58,798 nucleotides of DNA from Caryophanales bacterium UBA1737 (lineage in GTDB: Bacteria > Bacillota_I > Bacilli_A > ML615J-28 > CAG-313), in the NCBI GenBank assembly GCA_002315915.1, contig DCIB01000007.1, forward strand, positions 478 through 59,275. The letters are read 5' to 3'. A program made the translations under genes and the position numbers. Below the pieces are notes generated by a model. That model did not search any database. It worked only from the letters and a program-made list of their open reading frames with translations, and was not told the DNA's origin. Position 1 is the first letter of the stretch, and every line of letters begins with the position of its first letter. This document shows positions 35,892-44,784 of this stretch, piece after piece.

Positions 35892-35917
35892 GAATTTCTT
35901 ATCTTAAGAAATTCTTA
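35889..35917. terminator. bidirectional terminator between pulA and the glutamine amidotransferase
   Basis: A perfect 13-bp stem (TAAGAATTTCTTA, 35889-35901; complement 35905-35917) overlaps the stop codons of both converging genes and is followed by T-rich runs. Confidence 0.85.
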
Positions 35918-36577
35918 TTTTATTTTACTTAATAAATATTCATATATTTTAGATGGATCAGTATAATTATCTCTTTCCGGATGCCACTGAACACCAATTA
36001 ATGGTTTAGTATTATGTTCAATAGCCTCAATATTGTTATCCCATTCATATAGTATAGTAAAATCATATGCTAGATCTTTTATACCTTGGTGATGATAATG
36101 ATTTACAATAAATTCATCATCTAAAACTCTAGCAAGCCCAAAGTCATTTACTTTACATACCTTATGAGAATTATCATTAAGTAATTTTTCACCATGATTT
36201 TGTTTTATCATATCTTGATAAAGTGTTCCACCACAAAATACATTTAATGCTTGCATTCCTCTACATACTCCTAAATAAGGAATATTAAAATCTTTACAAT
36301 AATTAATAACAATTTTATCTGCATTATCTAAATCATCATTAAAATTTATTGAATAAGTTAATTCTTCATTATATGTTTTAGGGTTTAAATCAACGCCACC
36401 AGTTGATATAATACAATCACATTTTTTTAAATCATCATAAATATTATCTAAATTAATAATTAATGTTTTAATATTATGTTCATTAAAATATTTTAGATAA
36501 TTATCACTAACAAAATATGTCTGTTTATTATTAATTATTTTTATTCTTGGAACAAATCCTACTATGATATCTTTCAT
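35915..36577 (-). CDS. class I glutamine amidotransferase, gamma-glutamyl-GABA hydrolase-like
   Basis: The 220-residue protein has the nucleophile Cys in GVCRGMQALNVFCGG and the His-Glu pair in GVQWHPERD, with NHYHHQGI between. This arrangement matches the peptidase C26 group that includes PuuD. Members hydrolyse gamma-glutamyl bonds of small amides; the natural substrate here is unknown. It is a single minus-strand gene, divergent from the RNase J-like gene. Confidence 0.88.
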   Translation of the reverse strand: MKDIIVGFVPRIKIINNKQTYFVSDNYLKYFNEHNIKTLIINLDNIYDDLKKCDCIISTGGVDLNPKTYNEELTYSINFNDDLDNADKIVINYCKDFNIPYLGVCRGMQALNVFCGGTLYQDMIKQNHGEKLLNDNSHKVCKVNDFGLARVLDDEFIVNHYHHQGIKDLAYDFTILYEWDNNIEAIEHNTKPLIGVQWHPERDNYTDPSKIYEYLLSKIK

Positions 36578-36606
36578 ATAAATATTACCTTTAATAATCT
36601 ATAATT

Positions 36607-36634
36607 ATTTTACCACATATAATTTTTATGTTAA
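36607..36634 (-). promoter_or_regulatory. possible promoter of the glutamine amidotransferase
   Basis: Reading minus, TTAACA (36634-36629), a 16-base spacer and TAAAAT (36612-36607) lie about 30 bases before the start. Confidence 0.45.
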
Positions 36635-36671
36635 AAACTATTACATTGTTTTTATAATGATTTTTAATACC

Positions 36672-36700
36672 TTGAAAAAAAGATGTATAATTGATAAAAT
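36672..36700 (+). promoter_or_regulatory. promoter of the RNase J-like gene
   Basis: TTGAAA (36672-36677), a 17-base spacer and TAAAAT (36695-36700) lie 37 bases before the start codon. Confidence 0.65.
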
Positions 36701-36737
36701 TATATGAATAAATATATTAATAAATTAGAGGTCTTTT

Positions 36738-38408
36738 ATGGCAAATATTAAAATAATGGCACTTGGTGGCCTAGGAGAAGATGGAAAAAATCTATATATT
36801 GTAGAAGTAAATTCTAAAATATTTATCCTTGATGCAGGTATTAAATATCCTGCAATAGATATGTATGGTGTAGAATCAGTTATTCCTAATATGGATTATT
36901 TAATTGAAAGAAAAGATCAAATAGAAGGAATATTTATATCTCATGGACATGAAGATAATTGTGGGGCATTACCTTACTTATTACATACTCTTCATACAAG
37001 AGTATATGGATCACACTTTACAATAAGTATTGTAGAAGCTATTTTATCTGAGTATGATATGGATATTAATGATTTTAAATTATTCCGTATTAATGCAAAT
37101 AAAGTAATGAAATTTGGTGATGTATCAGTAACATTCTTTAATACATCGCATTCTATTCCAGAATCTATGGGTATAATTATTCAAACAACTGATGGAATAA
37201 TATGTTATGCAACAGATTTTAATTTTTCTGCAACAGGTGAATCTCAATATAAAACATCATTTGATAAGATTAATGAATTATCTGATCAGAAAGTAATTGC
37301 ATTACTTTCTGAATCAGTTAATGCTCAATCAATTGATCGTATAAAAAATGATTCATTATTAGAACATAATTTTAATAATATATTAATTAATAATCATAAT
37401 AGAGTAATTGTAGCTGCTTTTTCGACTGATTTAATACGTATACAAAAAATAATTGATTTATCTGTATCTAATAATCGTAAAGTAGCTATTATTGGTAAAA
37501 AGACTGAACGTATTATTTCTGTTGCGATACAATCTGGTTATTTAACTATACCTGAAGATAAATTCTTTCATGTTTCAAGTTTAACAAAAGAAGAACTAGA
37601 ATCCTTAAAAGATTCTGTAATTATTGTAACAGGATTAATAAATGGACCTTATTTATCATTAACTAAAATGGCTCTTGGAGAACATGAATATATTAACTTA
37701 CTTCCAACAGATGATGTTGTTTTAATGTGTCCACCAAAATCTGGTACAGAAAAATTTACTGCTAACGCCATAAATATTCTTTATCAATATGATGCTAACT
37801 TAACTATATTTGATAAATCTATATTAAGAAGTAATCATGCATGTAGTGATGATTTAAAATTACTTTATGCCATGATTAAACCAGAATATATTATTCCAAT
37901 TAAAGGTGAATATCGTCAAATGTATTCTCAATTCTTAATTGCAAAAGAATATGGTTATGATAAAGAACATATATTACTTTTAGATAATGGAGAACAATTA
38001 TCATTTAATAATGGTATTTTAGATAAAGATATCAATACATTTACCGCAACAGATGTATATATTGATAGAACTGCAGTTGGAGTAGTTGATGATAATGTAT
38101 TAGAAGAAAGAAGTATATTATCTGAAGATGGAATAATTATATTAAATGTTGCAGTTAATAGTAATAAAAAAATATTATTAAACAAAATAACATTTAATAC
38201 TAAAGGATTTTCTTTATTATCAGAAGAAGAATTATCTTCCACTGCAGAACCATTATTAAAAAGTATAATTAATAATCAATTAACTAAATCTAAATTTAAT
38301 ATTGATCAAGCAAAAGAAAAATTATCTACAGAATTATCTAATATGATTTATCATTATACTAGACGTCATCCGATTGTAGAAGTAGTAATATTTGATTTAA
38401 AAAAATAA
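36738..38408 (+). CDS. RNase J-family protein with altered active-site motifs (J2-like)
   Basis: The 556-residue protein follows RNase J end to end: IMALGGLGEDGKN, a metallo-beta-lactamase core, beta-CASP domain, and a C-terminal domain ending RRHPIVEVVIF. The usual HxHxDH is HGHEDN (69-74), so the last His is Asn74. The motif normally PVHGEYR is PIKGEYR (Lys389), and the TGSQGEP loop reads TGLINGP. H138 and D160 are kept. Such losses recall RNase J2, which is a weak nuclease that partners J1. A structural or regulatory subunit of the RNA-decay complex is likely, with an active J1 elsewhere. Confidence 0.85.
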   Translation: MANIKIMALGGLGEDGKNLYIVEVNSKIFILDAGIKYPAIDMYGVESVIPNMDYLIERKDQIEGIFISHGHEDNCGALPYLLHTLHTRVYGSHFTISIVEAILSEYDMDINDFKLFRINANKVMKFGDVSVTFFNTSHSIPESMGIIIQTTDGIICYATDFNFSATGESQYKTSFDKINELSDQKVIALLSESVNAQSIDRIKNDSLLEHNFNNILINNHNRVIVAAFSTDLIRIQKIIDLSVSNNRKVAIIGKKTERIISVAIQSGYLTIPEDKFFHVSSLTKEELESLKDSVIIVTGLINGPYLSLTKMALGEHEYINLLPTDDVVLMCPPKSGTEKFTANAINILYQYDANLTIFDKSILRSNHACSDDLKLLYAMIKPEYIIPIKGEYRQMYSQFLIAKEYGYDKEHILLLDNGEQLSFNNGILDKDINTFTATDVYIDRTAVGVVDDNVLEERSILSEDGIIILNVAVNSNKKILLNKITFNTKGFSLLSEEELSSTAEPLLKSIINNQLTKSKFNIDQAKEKLSTELSNMIYHYTRRHPIVEVVIFDLKK

Positions 38409-38426
38409 AAAAAGGAGGAAGCATTT

Positions 38427-40517
38427 ATGATAAAATTAGAAAATGTTTCCAAAGTATATCATAACAATGGTGTATCAACTATTGGGTTACATAATATTAA
38501 TCTTTCTTTAAATAAAGGAGAAATTGTTGCGATAACTGGAGAATCTGGTTCTGGAAAATCTACTCTATTAAATGTTATTTCAAAAATTGATTCTTTTGAT
38601 GAAGGAGAAATCTATTATAAAGGTAATGCAACATCATATTTCGATATACAAGATATGGATGATTTTAGAAAAAATAAAGTAGGCTTTATTTTTCAAAATT
38701 ATAATATCTTAGATTCATATACTGTATTAGAAAATGTAATGCTTCCACTAATATTAAAAGGCTACTCTAATGAAGATGCAAAAAAAGAAGCATTAAAATT
38801 ATTAGATAAAGTAAATTTACGAAGCCGTGCACAATCAAGAGGATCAAAATTATCTGGTGGAGAAAAACAACGTTGTGTTATTGCAAGAGCTCTTGCATCT
38901 GATTGTGAAATACTAGCATGTGATGAACCAACAGGTAATTTAGATTCTGAAACAGCTAAACAAATTATTGATTTAATAATAAGTGTTGCAGAAAACAAAT
39001 TAGTATTAATTGTTACTCATAACTTTGATGAAGTTAAAGATTATTGTACACGAGAATTAATTGTATCTGATGGAACAATTGTTGAAGATATTAAATTTAA
39101 AGAAGTAAATTCAATAGACGAAAATGAAAATCTAGATTTAGATTATAAAACTCTACCTTCAAAAGTTACTTCTCATATAGCAAAAAATAATATATTTTTC
39201 ACTCCTCATAAATCTATATTAATGTTTTTATTAATGCTTATTATTTCTTTTACATTCTTATATGGATTACAAAGTTTAAAAGTTGCATTAAATAATGATT
39301 TTTTAGATTATACATTTACTAATCCTTTTGATAATTATTTACTTGTATATGATAATTTACATAATAATATAGATGAAACTAAATTAACAAATTATTCTTA
39401 TGATAAAAATCCATTCTCATCACAAGATTCTATTTTTTCTAAAATAGATGAACAAGAAACTAGTTCTATTTATGTAAAAGAAGTTCCATATGGAACTTTA
39501 GTTGCTGGAACTCATCCAACAAATAATAATGAATTTGTTATTTATGTAAGTGTAATTGATACAGTAACAATAGAAAACTTAAAAGATTCTATTGGTAAAA
39601 CAATAAATTTCTATAATCAAGAAACTAGATTATTTGAATCTACAAATTATAAATTAGTAGGTGTTGGAACTGTAACAACATCTGATATAAATTATTCGTA
39701 TATTACTGAATGTGATTCATTAAGAACTTATATGGATAATTTTGTAGTTAGTATTAAAGGTAATTATACATTAAATAATGAAACAAAAAGTATAAAAATA
39801 TCTAAAAATTCAACATCTTCAAATACTCCTAAAATACTAATTCCGTCTTCTATGGAATCCAATATAGCAAATATTACATATAATATTTTCTTAGAAGATA
39901 TTTATATATTAGATGGATTAGATATTGAAGCATCAAATACTGTAAATGAGGTTACTCTTTTAGTATCACTTAATCAACCTATTACTACAAAAAATTATTT
40001 TTCATATGTTTACGCATCAAGTGTAGAAATAGAAAATGTAAAAAAAATTTTATTAAATAATAATCTAAGTGTAGTATATCCTCCAACTGATGGGGATACT
40101 GATAATGTTTTTGCAATAATAATAGAAGTCTTAAGTTTAATATCGACATTTAACTATACATTATATTTAATTGGAATATTCTTTATTTCATATTTTATCT
40201 TATCTAAAATATATGCATCTAGAGTAAAAGATTTCCAAATAATAAGAGTTTTAGGCGTTACTAAAAATGATATGATAAAAGTTGTAAATAAAGAGATATT
40301 ATGGGTTAGTGAAGCAGCTATTGTACTTTCATTTATAATTTTTATTTACGCAATTAATTTTATTCCAGATCTAAGTGCATTAAAAAATATAGATATTGCA
40401 ACAATAATTACGTATTTTATATTATTAACAATATTTGCTATATTTACAGCTAGACGATTTAATGTTAAATTATATAAATTTTCTGTTCGTAAATCATTTA
40501 ATGGAGGTAAAAAATAA
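38427..40517 (+). CDS. ABC transporter, ATPase fused to FtsX/MacB-type permease (1)
   Basis: The 696-residue protein has an N-terminal LolD/MacB-like ATPase with Walker A GESGSGKST (38-46), LSGGEKQR signature and ACDEPTG Walker B. It then has one membrane segment (about 263-283), a roughly 300-residue external domain, and three C-terminal helices ending in a basic tail. This is the permease layout of MacB/FtsX systems, which push lipoproteins, peptides or toxins by mechanotransmission instead of a channel. The next gene has the same architecture and starts at its last base, so a heterodimer is likely. Confidence 0.85.
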   Translation: MIKLENVSKVYHNNGVSTIGLHNINLSLNKGEIVAITGESGSGKSTLLNVISKIDSFDEGEIYYKGNATSYFDIQDMDDFRKNKVGFIFQNYNILDSYTVLENVMLPLILKGYSNEDAKKEALKLLDKVNLRSRAQSRGSKLSGGEKQRCVIARALASDCEILACDEPTGNLDSETAKQIIDLIISVAENKLVLIVTHNFDEVKDYCTRELIVSDGTIVEDIKFKEVNSIDENENLDLDYKTLPSKVTSHIAKNNIFFTPHKSILMFLLMLIISFTFLYGLQSLKVALNNDFLDYTFTNPFDNYLLVYDNLHNNIDETKLTNYSYDKNPFSSQDSIFSKIDEQETSSIYVKEVPYGTLVAGTHPTNNNEFVIYVSVIDTVTIENLKDSIGKTINFYNQETRLFESTNYKLVGVGTVTTSDINYSYITECDSLRTYMDNFVVSIKGNYTLNNETKSIKISKNSTSSNTPKILIPSSMESNIANITYNIFLEDIYILDGLDIEASNTVNEVTLLVSLNQPITTKNYFSYVYASSVEIENVKKILLNNNLSVVYPPTDGDTDNVFAIIIEVLSLISTFNYTLYLIGIFFISYFILSKIYASRVKDFQIIRVLGVTKNDMIKVVNKEILWVSEAAIVLSFIIFIYAINFIPDLSALKNIDIATIITYFILLTIFAIFTARRFNVKLYKFSVRKSFNGGKK

Positions 40518-43237
40518 TGCTTTCATTAAAACATATAAACAAATATTATTATAAAGATACACCACGTGAAATTCATGTTATAAATGATGTATCATTAGAA
40601 TTCCCAGATAGTGGGTTTATTTCTATATTAGGTCCATCTGGTTCTGGTAAATCAACTCTTTTAAATGTAATAGGTGGATTAGATTCATTTCATGATGGAT
40701 CTATTACATATTTTGATAAAACATTTATAGGATATCATAGTAAAGAAGTCGATAAAATTAGAAGAGATAGAATCGGTTATATCTTTCAAAATTATTTATT
40801 AGATGAAGAAGAGACTGTATATGATAATTTAAAAAATGCCCTTGATATTTCTTCTATTACAAAAGAAAAAGAACAATTCTTAAGAATTGATTATGCATTA
40901 AAATCAGTTGGACTTGAAAAATATAAAAAGAAACTTGCTAAAAACTTATCTGGTGGACAAATGCAACGTGTTGCAATAGCAAGAGTCTTAGTTAAAGATG
41001 TTGATATTATTTTAGCAGATGAACCAACTGGTAATATTGATTCCGAAAATACTATATGGATTTTAAATATATTAAAACAAATAAGTAGAACTAAATTAGT
41101 AATACTAGTAACTCACGAAGAGCCAATGGCTCAATATTATAGTGATAAAATAATTCATATAAAAGATGGAATAATTACTTCTTATGAAGATAATACTGAA
41201 TCTTCAAGTATTAAAATCAAAAATGATCGAGTAATTCATTTATTAGATTATAAAAAAGAAGAATATAAAACTGATTTATTTAAACAAAATATCTATTATG
41301 ATGATTCAACTAAAGATTTATCTTTAGATTTAATTATAAAAAATAATACAGTTTATATTAAAAGTAATAAACTTATTGTTTCACTTGATTCATCAAGTAT
41401 AGATGTAGTTAATGATCATGAAAAAAGTATTAAAAAAGAAGATATTAATGTCTTTAATTTTGATCAAAGTTTTTATGATAATACTAAATCTAAAGAACCA
41501 TTCTTTAAAAGAATATTAAATTTCTTTAAAACTGGTTTTAAATCATATTTTAATTCTAAGAAAACTTCAAAAATATTCCAAGCAGTATTCTTAATTCTTG
41601 GTGGAATAATGAGTTTTTGTGTAATAAATTTAATTGATTTTAATACTGTTGATTTAAGTAATTGTATAAAATCTGATGATTATTATGTTATATATAATGA
41701 AGATGAATCATCATTACATTTAGATTATCCATATAATGATAAAGAAATATTATTTGATTTATTAGATAATAATAAAGTATCACAAATAAATTTAATTTCA
41801 TCATCATACATGCAATCAAGTTATAGACCTAATCATATAATGAAATTAAATAGAAATGATCAAGTTTATTTACAAATTTATTCATCTACATATGATATTT
41901 TAGTAGGAACTACACCTTCAACTGATACATGTGTTATCGGTAAAAGATTAGCATTAGATATATTAGAAGAATTCAATTTAGGAACTAATCTTAATAATAT
42001 ATTAAAATGTGATATTTATATTGATTATTCAACAAAAATTGTAGGAGTAGTTGATGTTGATTCATATTATGCATATGTATCTCCATTTAGTTTTTATAAT
42101 TCGGGTTATGTTGTTTCCGCATCAATTTTATCAACTAATAGACAAAATGTATTAGATGAAGAGTCTACACCACATTATCAAATTATAGATGGATCTGATT
42201 TATTAAATAATAATCAAATAATAGTTAACAAAAATTATTTAGAACAAAGAGAATTAGATAATTCTGATTTATTAGGTAAAACTGTTACTTTTAAAAAATC
42301 AGATACAGAAGATATTAATTATACTATTGTTGGAATATTTGAAACTGATTGCCATATATTAGATTTTGATTATATATTCTTAGATAATCAATTATATGAT
42401 GGCTATTTAACATATAATTCTAATAATAATACTTGTGAAATTAATAATTATATTGAATATAGTAGTACATATTATTCATATGGTTATGTTCCTTTAAATG
42501 TATTAACAGATGAGTATCGCCTACTATCAGGAAGACTCCCTGCTGCAGAAGATGAAGTTATTATCTCTGCACATCTAAATATTCCATTAGATACAATTAT
42601 TAATGGAAATTTAAAGGTTGTTGGAACATTTGTTTATGATCAAAATAAATTATCTAGTAAAGATTTATCTTTAGATTATTATGGAATAACAACACTTAAA
42701 TATTATTTAGCTAATTCAAATCAAGGTATATGTATTATTCCAAATAGTGAAACTCAATCATATGTTAGTGAAAAAGGTTATACTCTTGAATCATTAAAAT
42801 CATATCAAACAAGACAATATACAGAATATCAACAAAGTATTAATTCTAGTGTTTTAGTAACTGTTATTTTCCTTGTTTTAACATTTATTGTATATTCATA
42901 TTTTTCTAATCGTTCAAAGATGATTTCCGATATTTATGGTATTGGTATGGATAGAGCTTTAGGAAAATCAAAGAAGAAGATTCTATCTAAATATATTTCA
43001 TTTAGTATAATACAAACAACATTCTCATGTGTATTAGGTTACTTAATAGTATTTATTGGCTATTATTTATTAAAAACTAAATATGCTTCTATATTTGGAG
43101 TATATGAATCAAAACCATTATATATTTTGTTGGGAATTCTTGGAATGTATGTATTAAATACATTATTTGGAATATTACCAATTATATTCTTAAATCATAA
43201 AACAACATCAGAAATTATTGCAAAATACGATATTTAG
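40517..43237 (+). CDS. ABC transporter, ATPase fused to FtsX/MacB-type permease (2)
   Basis: The 906-residue partner has Walker A GPSGSGKST, signature NLSGGQMQR and Walker B LADEPTG. A linker of about 100 charged residues precedes a first membrane segment (about 346-366), then a large external domain (about 370-790) and three final helices. The external domain is bigger than that of the partner and rich in Asp, Tyr, Asn and Ser. It overlaps the previous stop by one base and is closed by a strong terminator. Cargo is unknown; peptide resistance or lipoprotein release are the usual roles. Confidence 0.85.
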   Translation: MLSLKHINKYYYKDTPREIHVINDVSLEFPDSGFISILGPSGSGKSTLLNVIGGLDSFHDGSITYFDKTFIGYHSKEVDKIRRDRIGYIFQNYLLDEEETVYDNLKNALDISSITKEKEQFLRIDYALKSVGLEKYKKKLAKNLSGGQMQRVAIARVLVKDVDIILADEPTGNIDSENTIWILNILKQISRTKLVILVTHEEPMAQYYSDKIIHIKDGIITSYEDNTESSSIKIKNDRVIHLLDYKKEEYKTDLFKQNIYYDDSTKDLSLDLIIKNNTVYIKSNKLIVSLDSSSIDVVNDHEKSIKKEDINVFNFDQSFYDNTKSKEPFFKRILNFFKTGFKSYFNSKKTSKIFQAVFLILGGIMSFCVINLIDFNTVDLSNCIKSDDYYVIYNEDESSLHLDYPYNDKEILFDLLDNNKVSQINLISSSYMQSSYRPNHIMKLNRNDQVYLQIYSSTYDILVGTTPSTDTCVIGKRLALDILEEFNLGTNLNNILKCDIYIDYSTKIVGVVDVDSYYAYVSPFSFYNSGYVVSASILSTNRQNVLDEESTPHYQIIDGSDLLNNNQIIVNKNYLEQRELDNSDLLGKTVTFKKSDTEDINYTIVGIFETDCHILDFDYIFLDNQLYDGYLTYNSNNNTCEINNYIEYSSTYYSYGYVPLNVLTDEYRLLSGRLPAAEDEVIISAHLNIPLDTIINGNLKVVGTFVYDQNKLSSKDLSLDYYGITTLKYYLANSNQGICIIPNSETQSYVSEKGYTLESLKSYQTRQYTEYQQSINSSVLVTVIFLVLTFIVYSYFSNRSKMISDIYGIGMDRALGKSKKKILSKYISFSIIQTTFSCVLGYLIVFIGYYLLKTKYASIFGVYESKPLYILLGILGMYVLNTLFGILPIIFLNHKTTSEIIAKYDI

Positions 43238-43267
43238 AGATAGGAAATTATTATTTGTAATTTATGA

Positions 43268-43311
43268 AAAAAATAGTGTCTTTTTAACCTGTTATAAAGA
43301 CACTATTTTTT
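43268..43311 (+). terminator. intrinsic terminator of the ABC operon
   Basis: A perfect 16-bp stem (AAAAAATAGTGTCTTT, 43268-43283; complement 43296-43311) with a 12-base loop, rich in A on the left and T on the right. Confidence 0.9.
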
Positions 43312-43328
43312 AATTAATTCTTAATAAT

Positions 43329-43356
43329 TTGTTAATTTTAAAGAAAGTGCTATAAT
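43329..43356 (+). promoter_or_regulatory. possible promoter of the membrane protein gene
   Basis: TTGTTA (43329-43334), a 16-base spacer and TATAAT (43351-43356) lie 24 bases before the start, which also has AGGAGG. Confidence 0.5.
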
Positions 43357-43380
43357 AAACTCATATAGGAGGCGCAGAAA

Positions 43381-44532
43381 ATGAATAAAAATAAGAGAAA
43401 TATTTTAATTTTTTTCGCTGCACTAGCAATTTTAGCTTTAAATTTAATGATTGCTGTTCCTTTTTCTTTAAATAAAATTACTGATACTGAATTCATATTA
43501 AAATATGTTGTATCAGGAATAATTATGTTTATTGTAGCGGTTTTAGTTAATTTCTACAAAGGACGTTTACTTGAAGGAAAAGAAAAAAACTGTGTATTAT
43601 TTGTTTTAATATTATGTTCTGCGTTAGCTGTAGGATTTATTGTTAATACAGTAATTATTTTATTTAAAACAGTAATCTTATATTCTGATACAATTAGATA
43701 TATTGTTATTTTTGCTCATGTATTTGCATTATTATTACTTATCTATATGATAAAAGAGTTATATGCTAATTTAACTACATTTAGTGAAAGAACAATTAGT
43801 TTCTTTGTTTATGCATTAATCGCTATTGAAATGTTAGCTTTCTTAGGCGGTTTATTCATCAATATTAGAGCATTATCATATAATGGAGAATTTATAGAAT
43901 CAGATATAACTGTACTTACTCCGTTAGTGTTTGGTATACCATTATCAATTCTAGTTTTATATAAATTATATGTAGCTGCACCATTCGAAATTAGTTTAAA
44001 ACCATTATTCGAACGTCTTGCTCAATTAAAGAAGGATCATCCTGTAAAGGAACCAAAACTTAAGAAAGAACCTGTTATTGAATATCCACCAATTATATTT
44101 GATAATATTCAATATTCAAAAATATGTCCAGATATTAATGGAATAGTTGCAGCTGTATGTAAATTTGTTAATAGAGCAGAATTTAATGTTGAAAATCCTT
44201 CTGAAGAAACATATAAATTCTTTATTCATGGTAAAGAATTCTTAAGAATTAAAACTGGTAAAAAAGAATATAAAGTTAATTTTTATGCTCCAATGGAAGA
44301 AATGCAAGCAAAACTATATTCATATTCTGGAAGAATTGTATTTGCATCTGAAAAAGTATCTTCATATGGAGTACATCTTGCTCAATTTAAAGCAAGCTAT
44401 CAAAATGACTTTTTCTTTGATTTTGAAGCATTACAAGAAATTATGAAATTATCTTATGATACTTTCTTAAGCTATGAAGCACAAAACGCATATTTAAAAG
44501 CGCATCCAGCTCCACAAGAAGCACAAGCATAA
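43381..44532 (+). CDS. multi-pass membrane protein with cytoplasmic C-terminal domain
   Basis: The 383-residue protein has about six membrane segments in its first 210 residues (roughly 9-28, 38-58, 70-95, 105-123, 137-160 and 178-198). A Lys/Pro-rich linker (KDHPVKEPKLKKEP) and a soluble domain of about 140 residues follow, ending in a Pro/Gln/Ala tail. No family is recognised. It has a strong AGGAGG ribosome site and its own promoter; the alaS T-box leader starts immediately after it with no terminator between, so read-through into alaS is possible. Confidence 0.7.
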   Translation: MNKNKRNILIFFAALAILALNLMIAVPFSLNKITDTEFILKYVVSGIIMFIVAVLVNFYKGRLLEGKEKNCVLFVLILCSALAVGFIVNTVIILFKTVILYSDTIRYIVIFAHVFALLLLIYMIKELYANLTTFSERTISFFVYALIAIEMLAFLGGLFINIRALSYNGEFIESDITVLTPLVFGIPLSILVLYKLYVAAPFEISLKPLFERLAQLKKDHPVKEPKLKKEPVIEYPPIIFDNIQYSKICPDINGIVAAVCKFVNRAEFNVENPSEETYKFFIHGKEFLRIKTGKKEYKVNFYAPMEEMQAKLYSYSGRIVFASEKVSSYGVHLAQFKASYQNDFFFDFEALQEIMKLSYDTFLSYEAQNAYLKAHPAPQEAQA

Positions 44533-44536
44533 ATTT

Positions 44537-44762
44537 AAAGCGATAATAACTTGATAAGTAGAATAATTAATAAAAGAGATTTATACATTTGGTGAAAGTA
44601 TAATAAATTATTTGAAGCTCCAAGTTTAGTGAGATTAATCTTCTCCGCAATAAAAGCGTTAAAATTATATCAATCAAGATGCATAGAGTATTCTATGAAT
44701 TAGGATGGTACCGCGATTATTCGTTCCTAAATATATTTTTATATATTTAGGAACTTTTTATT
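44537..44762 (+). promoter_or_regulatory. T-box leader (tRNA-Ala sensing) of alaS
   Basis: The canonical T-box sequence appears as AGGATGGTACCGCG (44702-44715; the consensus has AGGGTGG). It is followed by a perfect 14-bp terminator stem (GTTCCTAAATATAT, 44723-44736; complement 44741-44754) and a T-run. The upstream Stem I region has the AGTA element near 44557 and a specifier context GAAGCTCC, giving the Ala codon GCU at 44617-44619. Uncharged tRNA-Ala should pair with the T-box bulge, prevent the terminator and allow alaS expression. Confidence 0.93.
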
Positions 44763-44784
44763 TTATATAAGTAGAGGTAATAAT

